64,000 nt of DNA from Streptomyces sp. S.PB5 (GTDB taxonomy: Bacteria > Actinomycetota > Actinomycetes > Streptomycetales > Streptomycetaceae). How positions within the stretch are numbered: the stretch's first letter is position 1; each line of letters begins with the position of its first letter. The stretch spans positions 1 to 64,000 of the forward strand of contig NZ_JAQMWP010000021.1 in assembly GCF_030403745.1 (NCBI RefSeq), written 5' to 3'. Both the position numbers and the translations under genes were made by a program. Below, piece after piece: positions 17,059 through 25,850 of this stretch. The notes under the pieces were generated by a model. It was given only the letters and a program-made list of their open reading frames with translations, ran no database searches and was not told the origin of the DNA.

Positions 17059-18237
17059 TCAGGCGAGTGAGGTCCACACGCTCTTGATTTCGGTGTACAG
17101 GTCGATGGCGCCTCTGCCCATCTCGTGTCCCCAGCCGCTGGTGCCGAAGCCGCCCCACGGGGCGGAGGCGTCCACGGGGTTGGGCATGTTGATGAAGACG
17201 GTCCCGGCACGGACGGCACCGGCGACACGGTGGGCGGTGGCCACGGCGCGGGTCCAGACGGCGGCGAGGCCGTACTCGGTGTCGTTGGCGCGGGCGACCG
17301 CCTCGTGCTCGTCGTCGTAGGGGAGGACGGAGAGCACCGGGCCGAAGATCTCCTCGCGGGCGATGCGCATGTCGTCCCGTACGTCGGTGAAGACGGTGGG
17401 CCGGTAGAAGTAGCCGGGCAGATCCTCGTCGCGGGTGCCGCCCGTGACGAGGGTGGCGCCCTCCGCCGTGCCGCTGCGGACCAGCGCGTCGACGTGCGCC
17501 AGGTGGTCCGCGGTGACCAGCGGGCCGAGTTCCGTCTCGGGCGCCCGGCCCGGCCCGAGGCGCATCTGGCCAGCGGTCTTGGCGCAGCGCTCGGCGAACT
17601 CGTCGGTGAGGGAGCGGTGGACGAGGAAGCGGGTGTACGCGGCGCGCACCTGGCCGCTGTTGAGCAGCGCGCCCTGGAGGCAGCCGGCCACGGCCGGGTC
17701 GAGGTCGGCGTCGGGCAGCACGGTGCTGGGTGCCTTGCCGCCCAGTTCCAGCGAGACTCGCTTCAGGTTTCCGGCCGAGCTCTGCACGATCGCGCGGCCC
17801 GTCTCCGTGGAGCCGGTGAAGGAGACCTTGTCCACTCCCGGGTGCTCGACCAGGGCGCGGCCGACCTCCGGACCGCCGGTCAGCAGGTTCACCACTCCGT
17901 CCGGGACGCCCGCCTCCTGGCACAGCTGCACGAGGCGGAGCGTCGTCATCGGCGTCTGTTCGGCGGGCTTGACGATCACCGTGTTGCCGCAGGCCAACGC
18001 CGGTGCGATCTTCCAGCTCGCGATCATCAGCGGGAAGTTCCAGGGCGTGATCAGCGCACACACGCCGACCGGCTCCCGCTTGGTGTACTGCAGCACGTTC
18101 GGGAACGACACGGGCGCGGTCTCGCCATAGAGCTTGGTGACCCATCCCGCGTAGTAGCGGAAGTGCTCCGCGGCGCTCCTGACGCTCACCATGCGCGAGA
18201 TGCCGATCGGCTGGCGCTGGTCGCGGGTCTCTACTGC
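17059..18237 (-). pseudogene. Aldehyde dehydrogenase, 5'-truncated and lacking the catalytic Cys
   Basis: NAD(P)-dependent aldehyde dehydrogenase by homology: GETAPVSFPNVLQYTKREPV, the NAD-site ITPWNFPLM, KPAEQTP, FTGSTETGR, the general-base region SLELGGKAP, EEIFGPVLSV and the C-terminal FGTSGWGHEMG. Two defects stand out. The catalytic motif NSGQVC reads NSGQVR (CGC where TGC is expected), so no thiol nucleophile is present. Homology begins abruptly at ETRDQRQPI (about 18231) and is preceded by TGA at 18238-18240; about 100 N-terminal residues are absent, exactly where an IS630-like element begins. An internal ATG at 18192 could start a 377-residue product, but it could not have normal activity. 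Confidence 0.85.
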
Positions 18238-18310
18238 TCAATTCTGCTTTCGGTGGGTATAGCTGCTGGTAGCGGGGTGGTTGCGGGTGCTCGGGGGCGG
18301 GTGCTGGATC

Positions 18311-18970
18311 ATGGTGCTGAGGGCACGGCCGGGCCGTGACGAGGGTGAGCAAGCGGTGGTTCACCGCCTGGCGGCTGCCAGGAAGGCGCCGAAGGTTCTG
18401 GTGGAGCGGTATCGGATGGTCGAGCTGAGCTGGGACGGCTGGCTGGTCCCGCAGATCGCAGGCGAGCTGAGGTGCAGTCAGAAGACGGTGCGTCGCTGGC
18501 TGCACCGCTTCAACCGCTCGGGTCTTGAGGGCCTGGAGGATCTGGGCGGGCAGGGCCGCAAGCGAAGGATCACCGAGGCCGAACGCTCCCGGATCATCGC
18601 GATGGTCAAGCAGACCCCGCCCGGCCGGCTCGAGGTGCAGCCGTCGAACGAGATGTGGGCCGCGGACGAGTCGGGGCCCTCGGAGTGGACCTTGGACACA
18701 CTGGCTGCAGCGGCCCGGGACCTGGGCATCGAGGTCAGTCGCTCCCAGGTGCGCCGGATCCTGCTGGCCGAGGGCGTGCGCTGGCGGCGCACGCGCTCGA
18801 GAGATGCGGACTTCGAGGGAAAAGGACGTGGATCGTCGAGCTCTACAACCAGCCCGCCCGCCGGCGCGACGGTCGTCTGCGCCGGCGATCGGGCGCAGGC
18901 CGCCTCGGGGCAGCGGAAGGCGCCCTGGCGAGGCCCGGCCCGGCACCCGGGAAACGGTGGCCGAGGTACT
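18311..18970 (+). pseudogene. IS630-family transposase, frameshifted
   Basis: The N-terminal part is well preserved: RARPGRDEGEQAVVHRLAAA, then LVERYRMVELSWDGWLVPQI and CSQKTVRRWLHRFN, a helix-turn-helix typical of IS630. From about 18800 the family sequence shifts frames: KRTWIVELYNQP is read in one frame and PPAGATVVCAGD in another, after which the catalytic part is lost. The element starts where the aldehyde dehydrogenase homology stops. I found no convincing terminal inverted repeats. Confidence 0.75.
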
Positions 18971-19172
18971 GGGTTGGGCCCCTCGCGTTCCGGGCGGCTT
19001 GAGCAGGGTCGCCGCCCCGCTCGCCGCTCATCTCGCAGCTCTCGAAACGGCCTTTGACGTTCGTTCCTTGCCGAACCGCCGGCACCCGAAGGCCTTCGAC
19101 AGCGAGGCCCCCTGTGTGACGTGGATCACGACGATGGGAAAACCTGTCGCCCGGGGCGGCCGTCTAGAAGGT

Positions 19173-19733
19173 GTGAGATCAGTCAAAGCAGCGCTGCACG
19201 AGGTGGACGAGGAGCGTCTCGTCCGGCTGGTGGCAAAAGGCGACCGTGCCGCGTTCGAGGAGCTGTACCGGCGCACGTCACCGTGGATGGCGGTGCGGCT
19301 GCGCCGTCGGTGTGTGGACGAGCAGATCGTCGCGGAGGTCATGCAGGAGACCTACTTGGCGGTGTGGCGCGCGGCGGGCGCGTTCGCCGGGGCCGCGGTG
19401 GGAGGGACGGCCACAGGTTGGCTGTGGACGATCGCGGCGCGCCGCCTCATCGACGCGTTCCGGCGCAGGGCCCACCACGCGGAGCCGCCGCCGGCCGCCG
19501 CTCCGCCCGACGTGGCGCCCGCCGCCGAGGAGTTGGCGCTCGCGCAGACCGTCGGCGGTGAGGTCGGGGACGCGCTGCGGCGCCTCGCGCCGGAGCTGAG
19601 ACAGGTGCTGCAGGCGATGGTGCTCGACGGGCTGTCCGTCCGGGAGACGGCGGTCCTGCTCGGGCTGCCCGAGGGCACGGTCAAGACCCGTGCCCGCCGG
19701 GCCCGGATCGAGATGCGGAGGACGCTGGCGTGA
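19173..19733 (+). CDS. ECF-type RNA polymerase sigma factor
   Basis: A 186-residue sigma-70 group IV factor. Region 2 runs from LVRLVAKGDRAAFEELYRRT to VMQETYLAVWRAAGAF and WLWTIAARRLIDAFRRR. Region 4 is LAPELRQVLQAMVLDGLSVR followed by ETAVLLGLPEGTVKTRARRA. The GTG at 19173 is chosen because it directly precedes the conserved core; an in-frame ATG at 19134 would add 13 residues. Its stop overlaps the start of a zinc-finger membrane protein (GTGA at 19730-19733), the expected cognate anti-sigma factor. The downstream coupled ABC genes are probably part of the same response. Confidence 0.92.
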   Translation: MRSVKAALHEVDEERLVRLVAKGDRAAFEELYRRTSPWMAVRLRRRCVDEQIVAEVMQETYLAVWRAAGAFAGAAVGGTATGWLWTIAARRLIDAFRRRAHHAEPPPAAAPPDVAPAAEELALAQTVGGEVGDALRRLAPELRQVLQAMVLDGLSVRETAVLLGLPEGTVKTRARRARIEMRRTLA

Positions 19734-20548
19734 GTATCGAACACGCATCGAAGCGGATCATCGAGGGGTACGTGCGCGGCGGCGCGGACCTCTCCGCCGA
19801 CGAAGTGTGGGCCGTGGAGGCGCATCTGGAGACGTGCCGGGTGTGCCGTGACCAGTTGTCCGCAGCTGTCGGTGCCGGGGTGCCCGCCGTGGCGTCGCTC
19901 GTCGACACCGTGTGGTCGGACCTCGAACCCCAACTCGCGGTCACTGCCACGATGCCGCACCGACAGCGCTGGTCGGCGCGGCTGTCGAGGTGGATGACGC
20001 CCACGATGGTGCCGTGGCTGGCCATGGTCGTGGGCATGACGCTGCTGGCCCTGCTGCTCGAACTGGCCGACACCGCATCCGGCGAGGTGTCGTTCGTCCT
20101 GCTGCTCGCGCCGGTCCTGCCCGTGCTCGGCGTCGCGGCGTCCTGGTCGCGCGGCCTGGACCCGGCGTACGAGCTGACGGCCTCGGTGCCCAGGGCCGGG
20201 CTTTATCTGGTGCTGCGGCGCACCGCGTCCGTGCTCGGTGTGGTCGTCCCCGCGCTGCTGGTGGGCGGCTGGGCGACGGGAGTGATGGTGGTGCAGTGGT
20301 TGCTGCCCTGTCTGGCCTTCACCTCGACGACCCTGGCACTCGGCGGAGTCGTCGGTGTCACCCGCGCCGCCTTCGCGCTGGCCGCTGTGTGGGTCGGTGT
20401 GGTGGTGGCACCCACCATGGCCACCAACCGTACGACCTTCGCCCTTCAGACAGGTGGTCTGCCTGCGTGGGGGCTGATCCTCGCACTCGGTATCGGTGTC
20501 GTGATCGCCCGCCGAGGCGCGTACACCGTGCTGGGAGCTCATCGATGA
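19730..20548 (+). CDS. Zinc-finger anti-sigma membrane protein
   Basis: A 272-residue membrane protein. The N-terminal cytoplasmic part has the zf-HC2/ZAS signature H-x3-C-x2-C (AHLETCRVCRDQL, residues 33-45), which in the family holds an ECF sigma factor inactive. It is followed by about six hydrophobic segments (for example PWLAMVVGMTLLALLL and VVVPALLVGGWATGVMVV). A polytopic C-terminus is unusual, since most anti-sigma factors have one membrane span; the membrane part may interact with the adjacent ABC transporter. Start and stop both overlap neighbouring genes by four bases. Confidence 0.88.
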   Translation: MSIEHASKRIIEGYVRGGADLSADEVWAVEAHLETCRVCRDQLSAAVGAGVPAVASLVDTVWSDLEPQLAVTATMPHRQRWSARLSRWMTPTMVPWLAMVVGMTLLALLLELADTASGEVSFVLLLAPVLPVLGVAASWSRGLDPAYELTASVPRAGLYLVLRRTASVLGVVVPALLVGGWATGVMVVQWLLPCLAFTSTTLALGGVVGVTRAAFALAAVWVGVVVAPTMATNRTTFALQTGGLPAWGLILALGIGVVIARRGAYTVLGAHR

Positions 20549-21390
20549 CCATCGGAAAGAACATGCGAAAGGAACGCCACATGACGTCCGCGGTGAGCGC
20601 GGCCGACATCGCGCCGACGGCCTACGCCTGGGAGATCCAGGCTACCGGGCTGAAGGTCAGGGTCGGCAGGAAACGGATGGCCGTCGACGGCCTCGACCTG
20701 TCGCTGGGCATCGGCGTCCACGGACTCCTCGGCCCCAACGGGGCGGGCAAGACCACCCTCATCCGGACGCTGGCCACCGTGCTGCGTCCCACCGAGGGCA
20801 GCCTGGAGCTGCTCGGCGAGTCCGTGGGCGGCACGGGCGAGCACCGTACGGTGCGCCGCCGAATCGGCTATCTGCCGCAGGAGTTCGGCTACTACAAGCG
20901 GTTCACGGTGCGCGAGTTCGTCGAGTACATGGCGTGGCTGAAGGAGGTGCCCAAAGCGAGCATCCCCGCGGCGGTGCAGCGCGCCGTGGAGCGGGTGGGT
21001 CTGGCGGACCGCGCCGACGAGAAGATGAAGGCCCTCTCGGGTGGCATGGTGCGCAGGGTCGGCATCGCCCAGGCCATCGTCAACGACCCGACGATCCTGC
21101 TGCTGGACGAGCCGACGGTCGGCCTGGACCCGGCGCAGCGGCTGCGCTTCCGCGAGCTGCTGCAGGAGTTGGGTACGGACACGTGCGTGCTCGTCTCGAC
21201 CCACCTGGTGGAGGACGTCGCCGCCGCCTGCACCGACGTGGTGCTCTTCGCCGGGGGACGGCTGGTCTTCAAGGGTCCTCCGGACGAGCTGGCCTCGGCC
21301 GGCGGCCCGGAGCACGTGGGGGACAGCCCGCTGGAGCGCGGCTACTCGGCCCTGCTGCTCAACCCCGAGCAGAGAAGGGGCACTTGGTGA
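20545..21390 (+). CDS. ABC transporter ATP-binding protein
   Basis: A 281-residue ATPase. Walker A is GPNGAGKTTL, Q-loop LPQEFGYYKRF, signature LSGGMVRR, Walker B ILLLDEPTVGLDP, H-loop STHLVED. It resembles the multidrug/peptide/lantibiotic exporter-type ATPases found with ECF sigma factors in Streptomyces. The ATG at 20545 overlaps the previous stop (ATGA) and has GGGAG seven bases upstream. An alternative ATG at 20581 has AAAGGA. The stop overlaps the permease start. Transport substrate unknown. Confidence 0.92.
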   Translation: MTIGKNMRKERHMTSAVSAADIAPTAYAWEIQATGLKVRVGRKRMAVDGLDLSLGIGVHGLLGPNGAGKTTLIRTLATVLRPTEGSLELLGESVGGTGEHRTVRRRIGYLPQEFGYYKRFTVREFVEYMAWLKEVPKASIPAAVQRAVERVGLADRADEKMKALSGGMVRRVGIAQAIVNDPTILLLDEPTVGLDPAQRLRFRELLQELGTDTCVLVSTHLVEDVAAACTDVVLFAGGRLVFKGPPDELASAGGPEHVGDSPLERGYSALLLNPEQRRGTW

Positions 21391-22781
21391 ACGGCCGCGT
21401 TCTGCGTATCGAGTTGAGGCGTTCGGTCGCCCCGTGGGCCGGCGTCGTGATCCTGGCGCCGGCGCTGACGTTCCTGTACGTGCCGGGCGGCGCCTGGTGG
21501 AGTGGCACCACGGCGTGGACGGCTCAGTGGACTCCACTGGCCATGTGGACCCGCTCCCTGCTGTTCTACCTTTGGCCGCTCGCCATCGGCCTCGGAGCGT
21601 TGCAGGGACTGCGCGACCACCGCTCGAAGATGTCCGAACTGCTGACGAGTACACCGCGGCCCGCCCTGCAGCGCGCGGCCACCCTGACGGGCGCGACGGC
21701 CATCACACTAGCCGGGGCTTTCATGTTCCTCGTCCTCGTGGGCGGGGTCCAGGTGCTCGCCCACACCGAGTACACGCACCTCGGATGGCTGCCGATCTCG
21801 CTGGTGGGGGTGTTCTTCCTCGTCGCGGGGGCCGTGCTCGGCATGGGGGCCGCAAGGGCCCTGCCGTCCACGCTCACCCCGCCCGCGCTGGCCATGGGCG
21901 CCTTCGTATTCACAGCCCTCATGCACATGTCGCTGGGCCGGACGGAGACAGACACGAGGGACGGGTTCACCAGCACGGAACCGAACCGGGTCTCGCTGCT
22001 GTCACCGACGTTGGAGGACGTGCGCGAGGCGTTCGTCACGCTCTCCGCCTCCGTGCACGTCGGGCAGACGTTCTGGCTGCTCGGCATGGCTGCGACCGGC
22101 TTCGCGCTGCTGGTCGCCGTGACCCCGCGCGCCCGGCTGATCGCCCTGACGCCCGTCCTGGCGGGTGCGGCGATCGCCCTGCTCGTCCTCCCCTCCGACC
22201 CGGGCCGGATGTATGTCGTCGACAAGGCCGCCGCGGAGTTGGTGTGCGACGGCCCGGTGTGCGTGACGAAGACGCAGCAGGCCCGACTCGCAGACCTCGC
22301 AGGTCCGGGCAAGGAGGCGCTGCGCCTGCTGCATGGTGCCCTGGGTGATCAGGCGCCGGACTCGGTCCGGGAGAACACCGCCGTACTGCCGAAGGGCTCC
22401 ACACCGCGGTGGTCTCGCAAGACCGTGCTCCTCGACTTCGATGATGGGATCGTCGCCGCAGCGACGGGCGAGGAGCTGACCCGGGCCCTGATCGCGAAAG
22501 GCATGGTGCCAGGGTGCACTCCCGTCGGCTGGAGCAGCTTCGGGGGAGATGACTTCGCGCAGACCGTCGCGGCGGGCTGGGTCCTCGGGGACCTCAAGCC
22601 TCTCGCCGGCACGCCGGCACGTATGCGCAGCGAGGTCGAAGCGGAGACCCGCCCGGTGTGGAAGAAACTCAAGGCGCTTCCACGGGCCGAGCAGCTCTCG
22701 CGGATCAATGCGATGCGCGCCGCCGCGCTCTCCTGTGAGGGAAGCCCGTTCGATGTACTGTCCGGCGGTGCGTCCCGGTGA
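21387..22781 (+). CDS. ABC transporter permease with large C-terminal soluble domain
   Basis: A 464-residue membrane protein. About six hydrophobic segments occupy residues 1-270 (WAGVVILAPALTFLYV, LFYLWPLAIGLGAL, VGVFFLVAGAVLGMGAA, FWLLGMAATGFALLVA and others). The last ~190 residues (from MYVVDKAAAELVCDGPVC) are soluble, contain several Cys and no known domain, and probably face outside, where they could recognise the substrate or stress ligand. GTG start at 21387 overlapping the ATPase stop; its own stop overlaps the next gene. Confidence 0.85.
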   Translation: MNGRVLRIELRRSVAPWAGVVILAPALTFLYVPGGAWWSGTTAWTAQWTPLAMWTRSLLFYLWPLAIGLGALQGLRDHRSKMSELLTSTPRPALQRAATLTGATAITLAGAFMFLVLVGGVQVLAHTEYTHLGWLPISLVGVFFLVAGAVLGMGAARALPSTLTPPALAMGAFVFTALMHMSLGRTETDTRDGFTSTEPNRVSLLSPTLEDVREAFVTLSASVHVGQTFWLLGMAATGFALLVAVTPRARLIALTPVLAGAAIALLVLPSDPGRMYVVDKAAAELVCDGPVCVTKTQQARLADLAGPGKEALRLLHGALGDQAPDSVRENTAVLPKGSTPRWSRKTVLLDFDDGIVAAATGEELTRALIAKGMVPGCTPVGWSSFGGDDFAQTVAAGWVLGDLKPLAGTPARMRSEVEAETRPVWKKLKALPRAEQLSRINAMRAAALSCEGSPFDVLSGGASR

Positions 22782-23353
22782 GATGGCTGACGTTGTACGC
22801 GCGTTCGCGTCAGGTACCCGCGTCGCTCGCCGCGGTGCTGATCGGCGCGGTGGCGGTATGGGCACTCGCCCGGGACGGGAGCTCGGGGCCCGGTGATCCG
22901 AGACTGCCCGCGCTCGTCCTCACCACGGGGGCGATGGCGGTCTCGGTCGGGCTCGGCGGGCAGGACCTCGCGCTGGACCGGACGGCCGCGATCCGCTGGG
23001 TGCCTCGCAGGGCGGCACATGTGCTCCTCGCCGGCGCGGCGGTCGCCGGGGTGCTGCTGACAGTGCAGACCGTGGGCGTGTCCATGGCCCCCACCGCGTT
23101 CGTCGTCCGGGACAGCGCGGGCCTGATAGGACTGGTCGCCCTTGGCGCGGCGCTCTCGGGCGGCCAGTACGCCTGGACGCTGCCGTTCGCCTGGCTCTCG
23201 TTCGTGTTCTTCGCCCCGCCCCCGACGAGTGTGCCGATGCAGGCGGTGATGTGGATGCTGTTGCCTCCCGGCACGGCAGCGGGCACCTGGACGGCCCTGG
23301 TCCTCATGGTCGTCGGCACCGCGGCGTACGCCGTCGCGGGTCCGAGGCGGTAG
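22778..23353 (+). CDS. Small polytopic membrane protein of the sigma/ABC operon
   Basis: A 191-residue hydrophobic protein with about five membrane segments (SLAAVLIGAVAVWALA, LVLTTGAMAVSVGLG, VLLAGAAVAGVLLTVQTV, GLIGLVALGAALSG, ALVLMVVGTAAYAVAG). GTG start at 22778 overlapping the permease stop. It is probably a second transmembrane subunit of the ABC system. No family recognised. Confidence 0.78.
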   Translation: MRWLTLYARSRQVPASLAAVLIGAVAVWALARDGSSGPGDPRLPALVLTTGAMAVSVGLGGQDLALDRTAAIRWVPRRAAHVLLAGAAVAGVLLTVQTVGVSMAPTAFVVRDSAGLIGLVALGAALSGGQYAWTLPFAWLSFVFFAPPPTSVPMQAVMWMLLPPGTAAGTWTALVLMVVGTAAYAVAGPRR

Positions 23354-23488
23354 CCGGACCGGGAGACCGTCGGGCCCCGTCGGCAGGTTGATCGCGGCGA
23401 TGCCGCGAAGGAGTCCCGGCCCGACCGGCCAGCGCCCCAAGCTGGACCCGCCCGGTGCAGTGCAGTCACGGGTTGATCCTGAGAAGGC

Positions 23489-23519
23489 CCGGGCGCGGGC
23501 GCCGGAAGTACGCGCCCGG
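23489..23519. terminator. 9-bp hairpin after the sigma/ABC operon
   Basis: CCGGGCGCG (23489-23497) pairs with CGCGCCCGG (23511-23519) around a 13-base loop, about 135 bases past the last gene of the operon. It is the only stem I see before the next gene. Confidence 0.35.
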
Positions 23520-23550
23520 ACGTGTCAGAACCGGCGATCCGTGATGTTCC

Positions 23551-23668
23551 GTGAGCTTCTTCAGCGTTTGCAGCTCCAGGGTGAGGACGGCCTTGGCGAT
23601 TGACGTCATGCGGTTGGGGCTGCAGCGGGACCTGCGGAAGATCCACCAGGACTTCAGGCGGGCGACCT
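23551..23668 (-). pseudogene. 3'-terminal fragment of an IS5-like transposase
   Basis: The minus strand reads VARLKSWWIFRRSRCSPNRM followed by TSIAKAVLTLELQTLKKL, nearly identical to the last ~38 residues of the transposase at 24736-25485 and in the opposite orientation. The fragment also keeps the element end GAGCTTCTTC. The rest of the copy is gone. The remainder of the ~600-bp gap (23354-23972) contains nothing I recognise. Confidence 0.85.
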
Positions 23669-23972
23669 GGAGGACGATGAGACTGCCGCTGGCGCGAGGA
23701 GATCCGGCCGGGTCAAAGTTCAGAGCAGCTTCTCGCCGATCCTGCCGTTCGGGTACAGGGCAGCGGCACGTGCAGCCAGTTGATCAGCCCTTAAGTGACC
23801 CAGGCCAGGCGGCCTGGCGGGACCATGGCGCGCGCCAGCAGCTGATCGTGACCCTGACATCTGTCAGGGTCGCAACGTCCCGGGTCCGCCCCTACAGTTC
23901 GAGGCGCCGGCTGGGCGTCCCCTGCACCGCTACGGCGGCTGAAGCGGGGGACCAGTGAGAAAAGGACAGTGG

Positions 23973-24374
23973 ATGACCAGGACCAGGAAGTATCTCTCCC
24001 TCTGGATGGCAGCCCTCGCCCTGACGGCGGGCGGTGTGATCGCCGCCCCTTCGGCCAGTGCCGCTGCCAGCGCCGAGTGCGGAGTTCGGGCGAGCGACGG
24101 CCGGCTGTGGTGCGGGAACGGAGCCCCCGCCATTCTGCGCTCGGGCGCCTATCACGAAGCGAACATAACGGGGCAGCTCTATTCCACCTTCAGCTGGTTC
24201 GACTGCTGGACCTATGGTGGACTGCACGGCGGCGGCAACACCACCTGGTACCACACCAAGGGTGACTGGACCGCTCCTGGCTACGACGGGTGGGGCTACG
24301 TCCCGGCGGACTGGGTCAACACACCGTCCTCGTTCGACGCCGATCCGAGCGCGCGCGGTCTGCGGCACTGCTGA
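23973..24374 (+). CDS. Small secreted cysteine-containing protein
   Basis: A 133-residue exported protein. The signal peptide (TRTRKYLSLWMAALALTAGG..., ending SASAAASA) is followed by a compact domain with Cys residues and many aromatics: CGVRASDGRLWCGNG, STFSWFDCWTYGG, TTWYHTKGDW, WGYVPADWVNTPSSF, ending RGLRHC. This fits the SH3-like small secreted proteins of Streptomyces, including the WGYVPADWVNT end. The ATG at 23973 has AAGGA seven bases upstream; an upstream GTG at 23955 is an alternative. It lies between two inverted copies of the same insertion sequence end, so it may have been carried with them. Confidence 0.8.
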   Translation: MTRTRKYLSLWMAALALTAGGVIAAPSASAAASAECGVRASDGRLWCGNGAPAILRSGAYHEANITGQLYSTFSWFDCWTYGGLHGGGNTTWYHTKGDWTAPGYDGWGYVPADWVNTPSSFDADPSARGLRHC

Positions 24375-24673
24375 GAGCAGCACTGCCGAGCTCGCCGGAC
24401 CACCTCCTTGATGTCGTCGGTCTCGTCCACGAGACCGACGACATCGTCGTCGTGGCGCCCCATGTCGGCGACCCATTCCCTCCCGTTAACGGTGCCTGAC
24501 GGATCAGTTCCGGGTCACTCGGGGATGATCTGTCCATGGGGTATGAGGCGAAGCGCCCTTTGGGTGCAGAGCAAGATCTAGTCACAGGTGGTAGCACCCT
24601 GCCCGAGGCTACAACCACTGAGCTTCTTCGATGTGGCCAACCGATCGGGTGACGGCCCGTGCAGCGCAACGAG

Positions 24674-24735
24674 CGAGGCCCCCGGGCTGTTGATCGAGAT
24701 GTCTGACTTCTCAATCACGTTGCTCGGGGGCCTCG
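24674..24735. repeat. Inverted repeat before the transposase start
   Basis: CGAGGCCCCCG (24674-24684) and CGGGGGCCTCG (24725-24735) form a perfect 11-bp inverted repeat. The right arm abuts the GTG start codon, so the hairpin would cover the ribosome-binding site. It may limit transposase expression from outside transcripts. Confidence 0.6.
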
Positions 24736-25485
24736 GTGGTCGTCCATCCTGCCGCACTTGACCTGCCGCATGCACTCGTGGAGTGGGTCACCATGTTGAT
24801 CGTCACCCGTGAGGGCGACCGGCGCTGCAAGCTCCGTCCGTCCCAGCGAGCGATGGTGGCACTGGTGTACCTGCGCGAGCACATCACTCTGGCGAAGATC
24901 GCTGCCGGGTTCGGGATCAGCGAGTCCACCGTGCATGGCTACACCAGCGCAGTCGTCGACCTCCTCGCCGCCCGTGCACCGGGTCTGCTGAAGACGCTGC
25001 GCGAGCATGATCCCGACTTCGTCCTGCTCGACGGCACTCTCGCCGAGTGCGACCGGGTCGGCGACGGCCGGGCCGACTACTCCCACAAACACCGGCGCCA
25101 CGGCGTGAACGTGCAGGTCGTCACCGATCCCGGCGGCCGGCTGTTGTGGCTCTCGCCCGCCCTGCCGGGCCGCACCCACGACCTGACCGCTGCCCGCACC
25201 CACCGGATCATCCGGATCTGCGAGCGCCAGGGCGTTCCGATCGTGGCCGATCTCGCCTACCAGGGCGCCGGTCCGTGGCTGACTACGGGCATCAAACGCA
25301 GGCCCCTGAAGAAACTGACTCCCACCGAGAAGACTCGCAACCGTGCCCTGGCCGCAGCGCGCGCACCCGTCGAACGCGGCGTCGCCCGCCTGAAGTCCTG
25401 GCGGATCTTCCGCAGGTCCCGATGCAGTCCCAACCGCATGACGTCAATCGCCAAGGCCGTCCTCACACTGGAGTTGCAACGCTGA
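24736..25485 (+). CDS. IS5-family DDE transposase (DDE_Tnp_4 type)
   Basis: A 249-residue transposase. An N-terminal helix-turn-helix (ITLAKIAAGFGISESTVHGY) precedes a DDE core: DGTLAECDR (first Asp), IVADLAYQGAG (second Asp) and RAPVERGVARLKSWRIF (Glu). It starts at GTG 24736, preceded by a GGGGG stretch, and appears intact. The last ~38 codons are repeated in opposite orientation at 23551-23668. Confidence 0.88.
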   Translation: MVVHPAALDLPHALVEWVTMLIVTREGDRRCKLRPSQRAMVALVYLREHITLAKIAAGFGISESTVHGYTSAVVDLLAARAPGLLKTLREHDPDFVLLDGTLAECDRVGDGRADYSHKHRRHGVNVQVVTDPGGRLLWLSPALPGRTHDLTAARTHRIIRICERQGVPIVADLAYQGAGPWLTTGIKRRPLKKLTPTEKTRNRALAAARAPVERGVARLKSWRIFRRSRCSPNRMTSIAKAVLTLELQR

Positions 25486-25493
25486 AGAAGCTC

Positions 25494-25850
25494 CGTGAGC
25501 GCTGGGCCGGTCGTGGGGTCGGATGTCGGGGCCGGAATTGGCCATGCTGAATGCAGCTCATGCGCGGCGATCAGCCCTTGAACCGCGGATACGCGGTCTG
25601 CAGTCGTCCTTACCCGGTGGGTAAGGACAGCTCTCCCGGTTGTTGAACCGGCCTCGGCACTCACGGTGGTCAGTCTGGTGCCGGCCAGGCAGCCGTCGAT
25701 GAGGCCGGGCCGGACCTGGCTATGACGTAAGAAGCCGTTGTCTTTCCGAGAGTGGCGGGTGCGTTTCCGCTGGTCAGGTGTAGGGGCAGTGTTTCGGCGG
25801 CAGGGACGATGGGTGGTGTCGCTCGTGGATGGAGGTGCCGGGATGCCGTC
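25494..25850. other. Intergenic stretch with a long palindrome
   Basis: No gene seen. TCCTTACCC (25607-25615) and GGGTAAGGA (25619-25627) form a perfect 9-bp inverted repeat around GGT. The rest is unremarkable and lies between the insertion sequence and a frameshifted passenger-like gene. Confidence 0.4.

Larger units (their letters stand above)
24620..25493 (+). mobile_element. IS5-like insertion sequence, apparently complete
   Basis: The ends are marked by the inverted sequence GAGCTTCTTC (24620-24629) and GAAGAAGCTC (25484-25493), flanking one transposase gene. The same end occurs in the truncated copy at 23552-23561. Only 10 bp of terminal repeat can be read with confidence and no target duplication is obvious. 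Confidence 0.65.
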
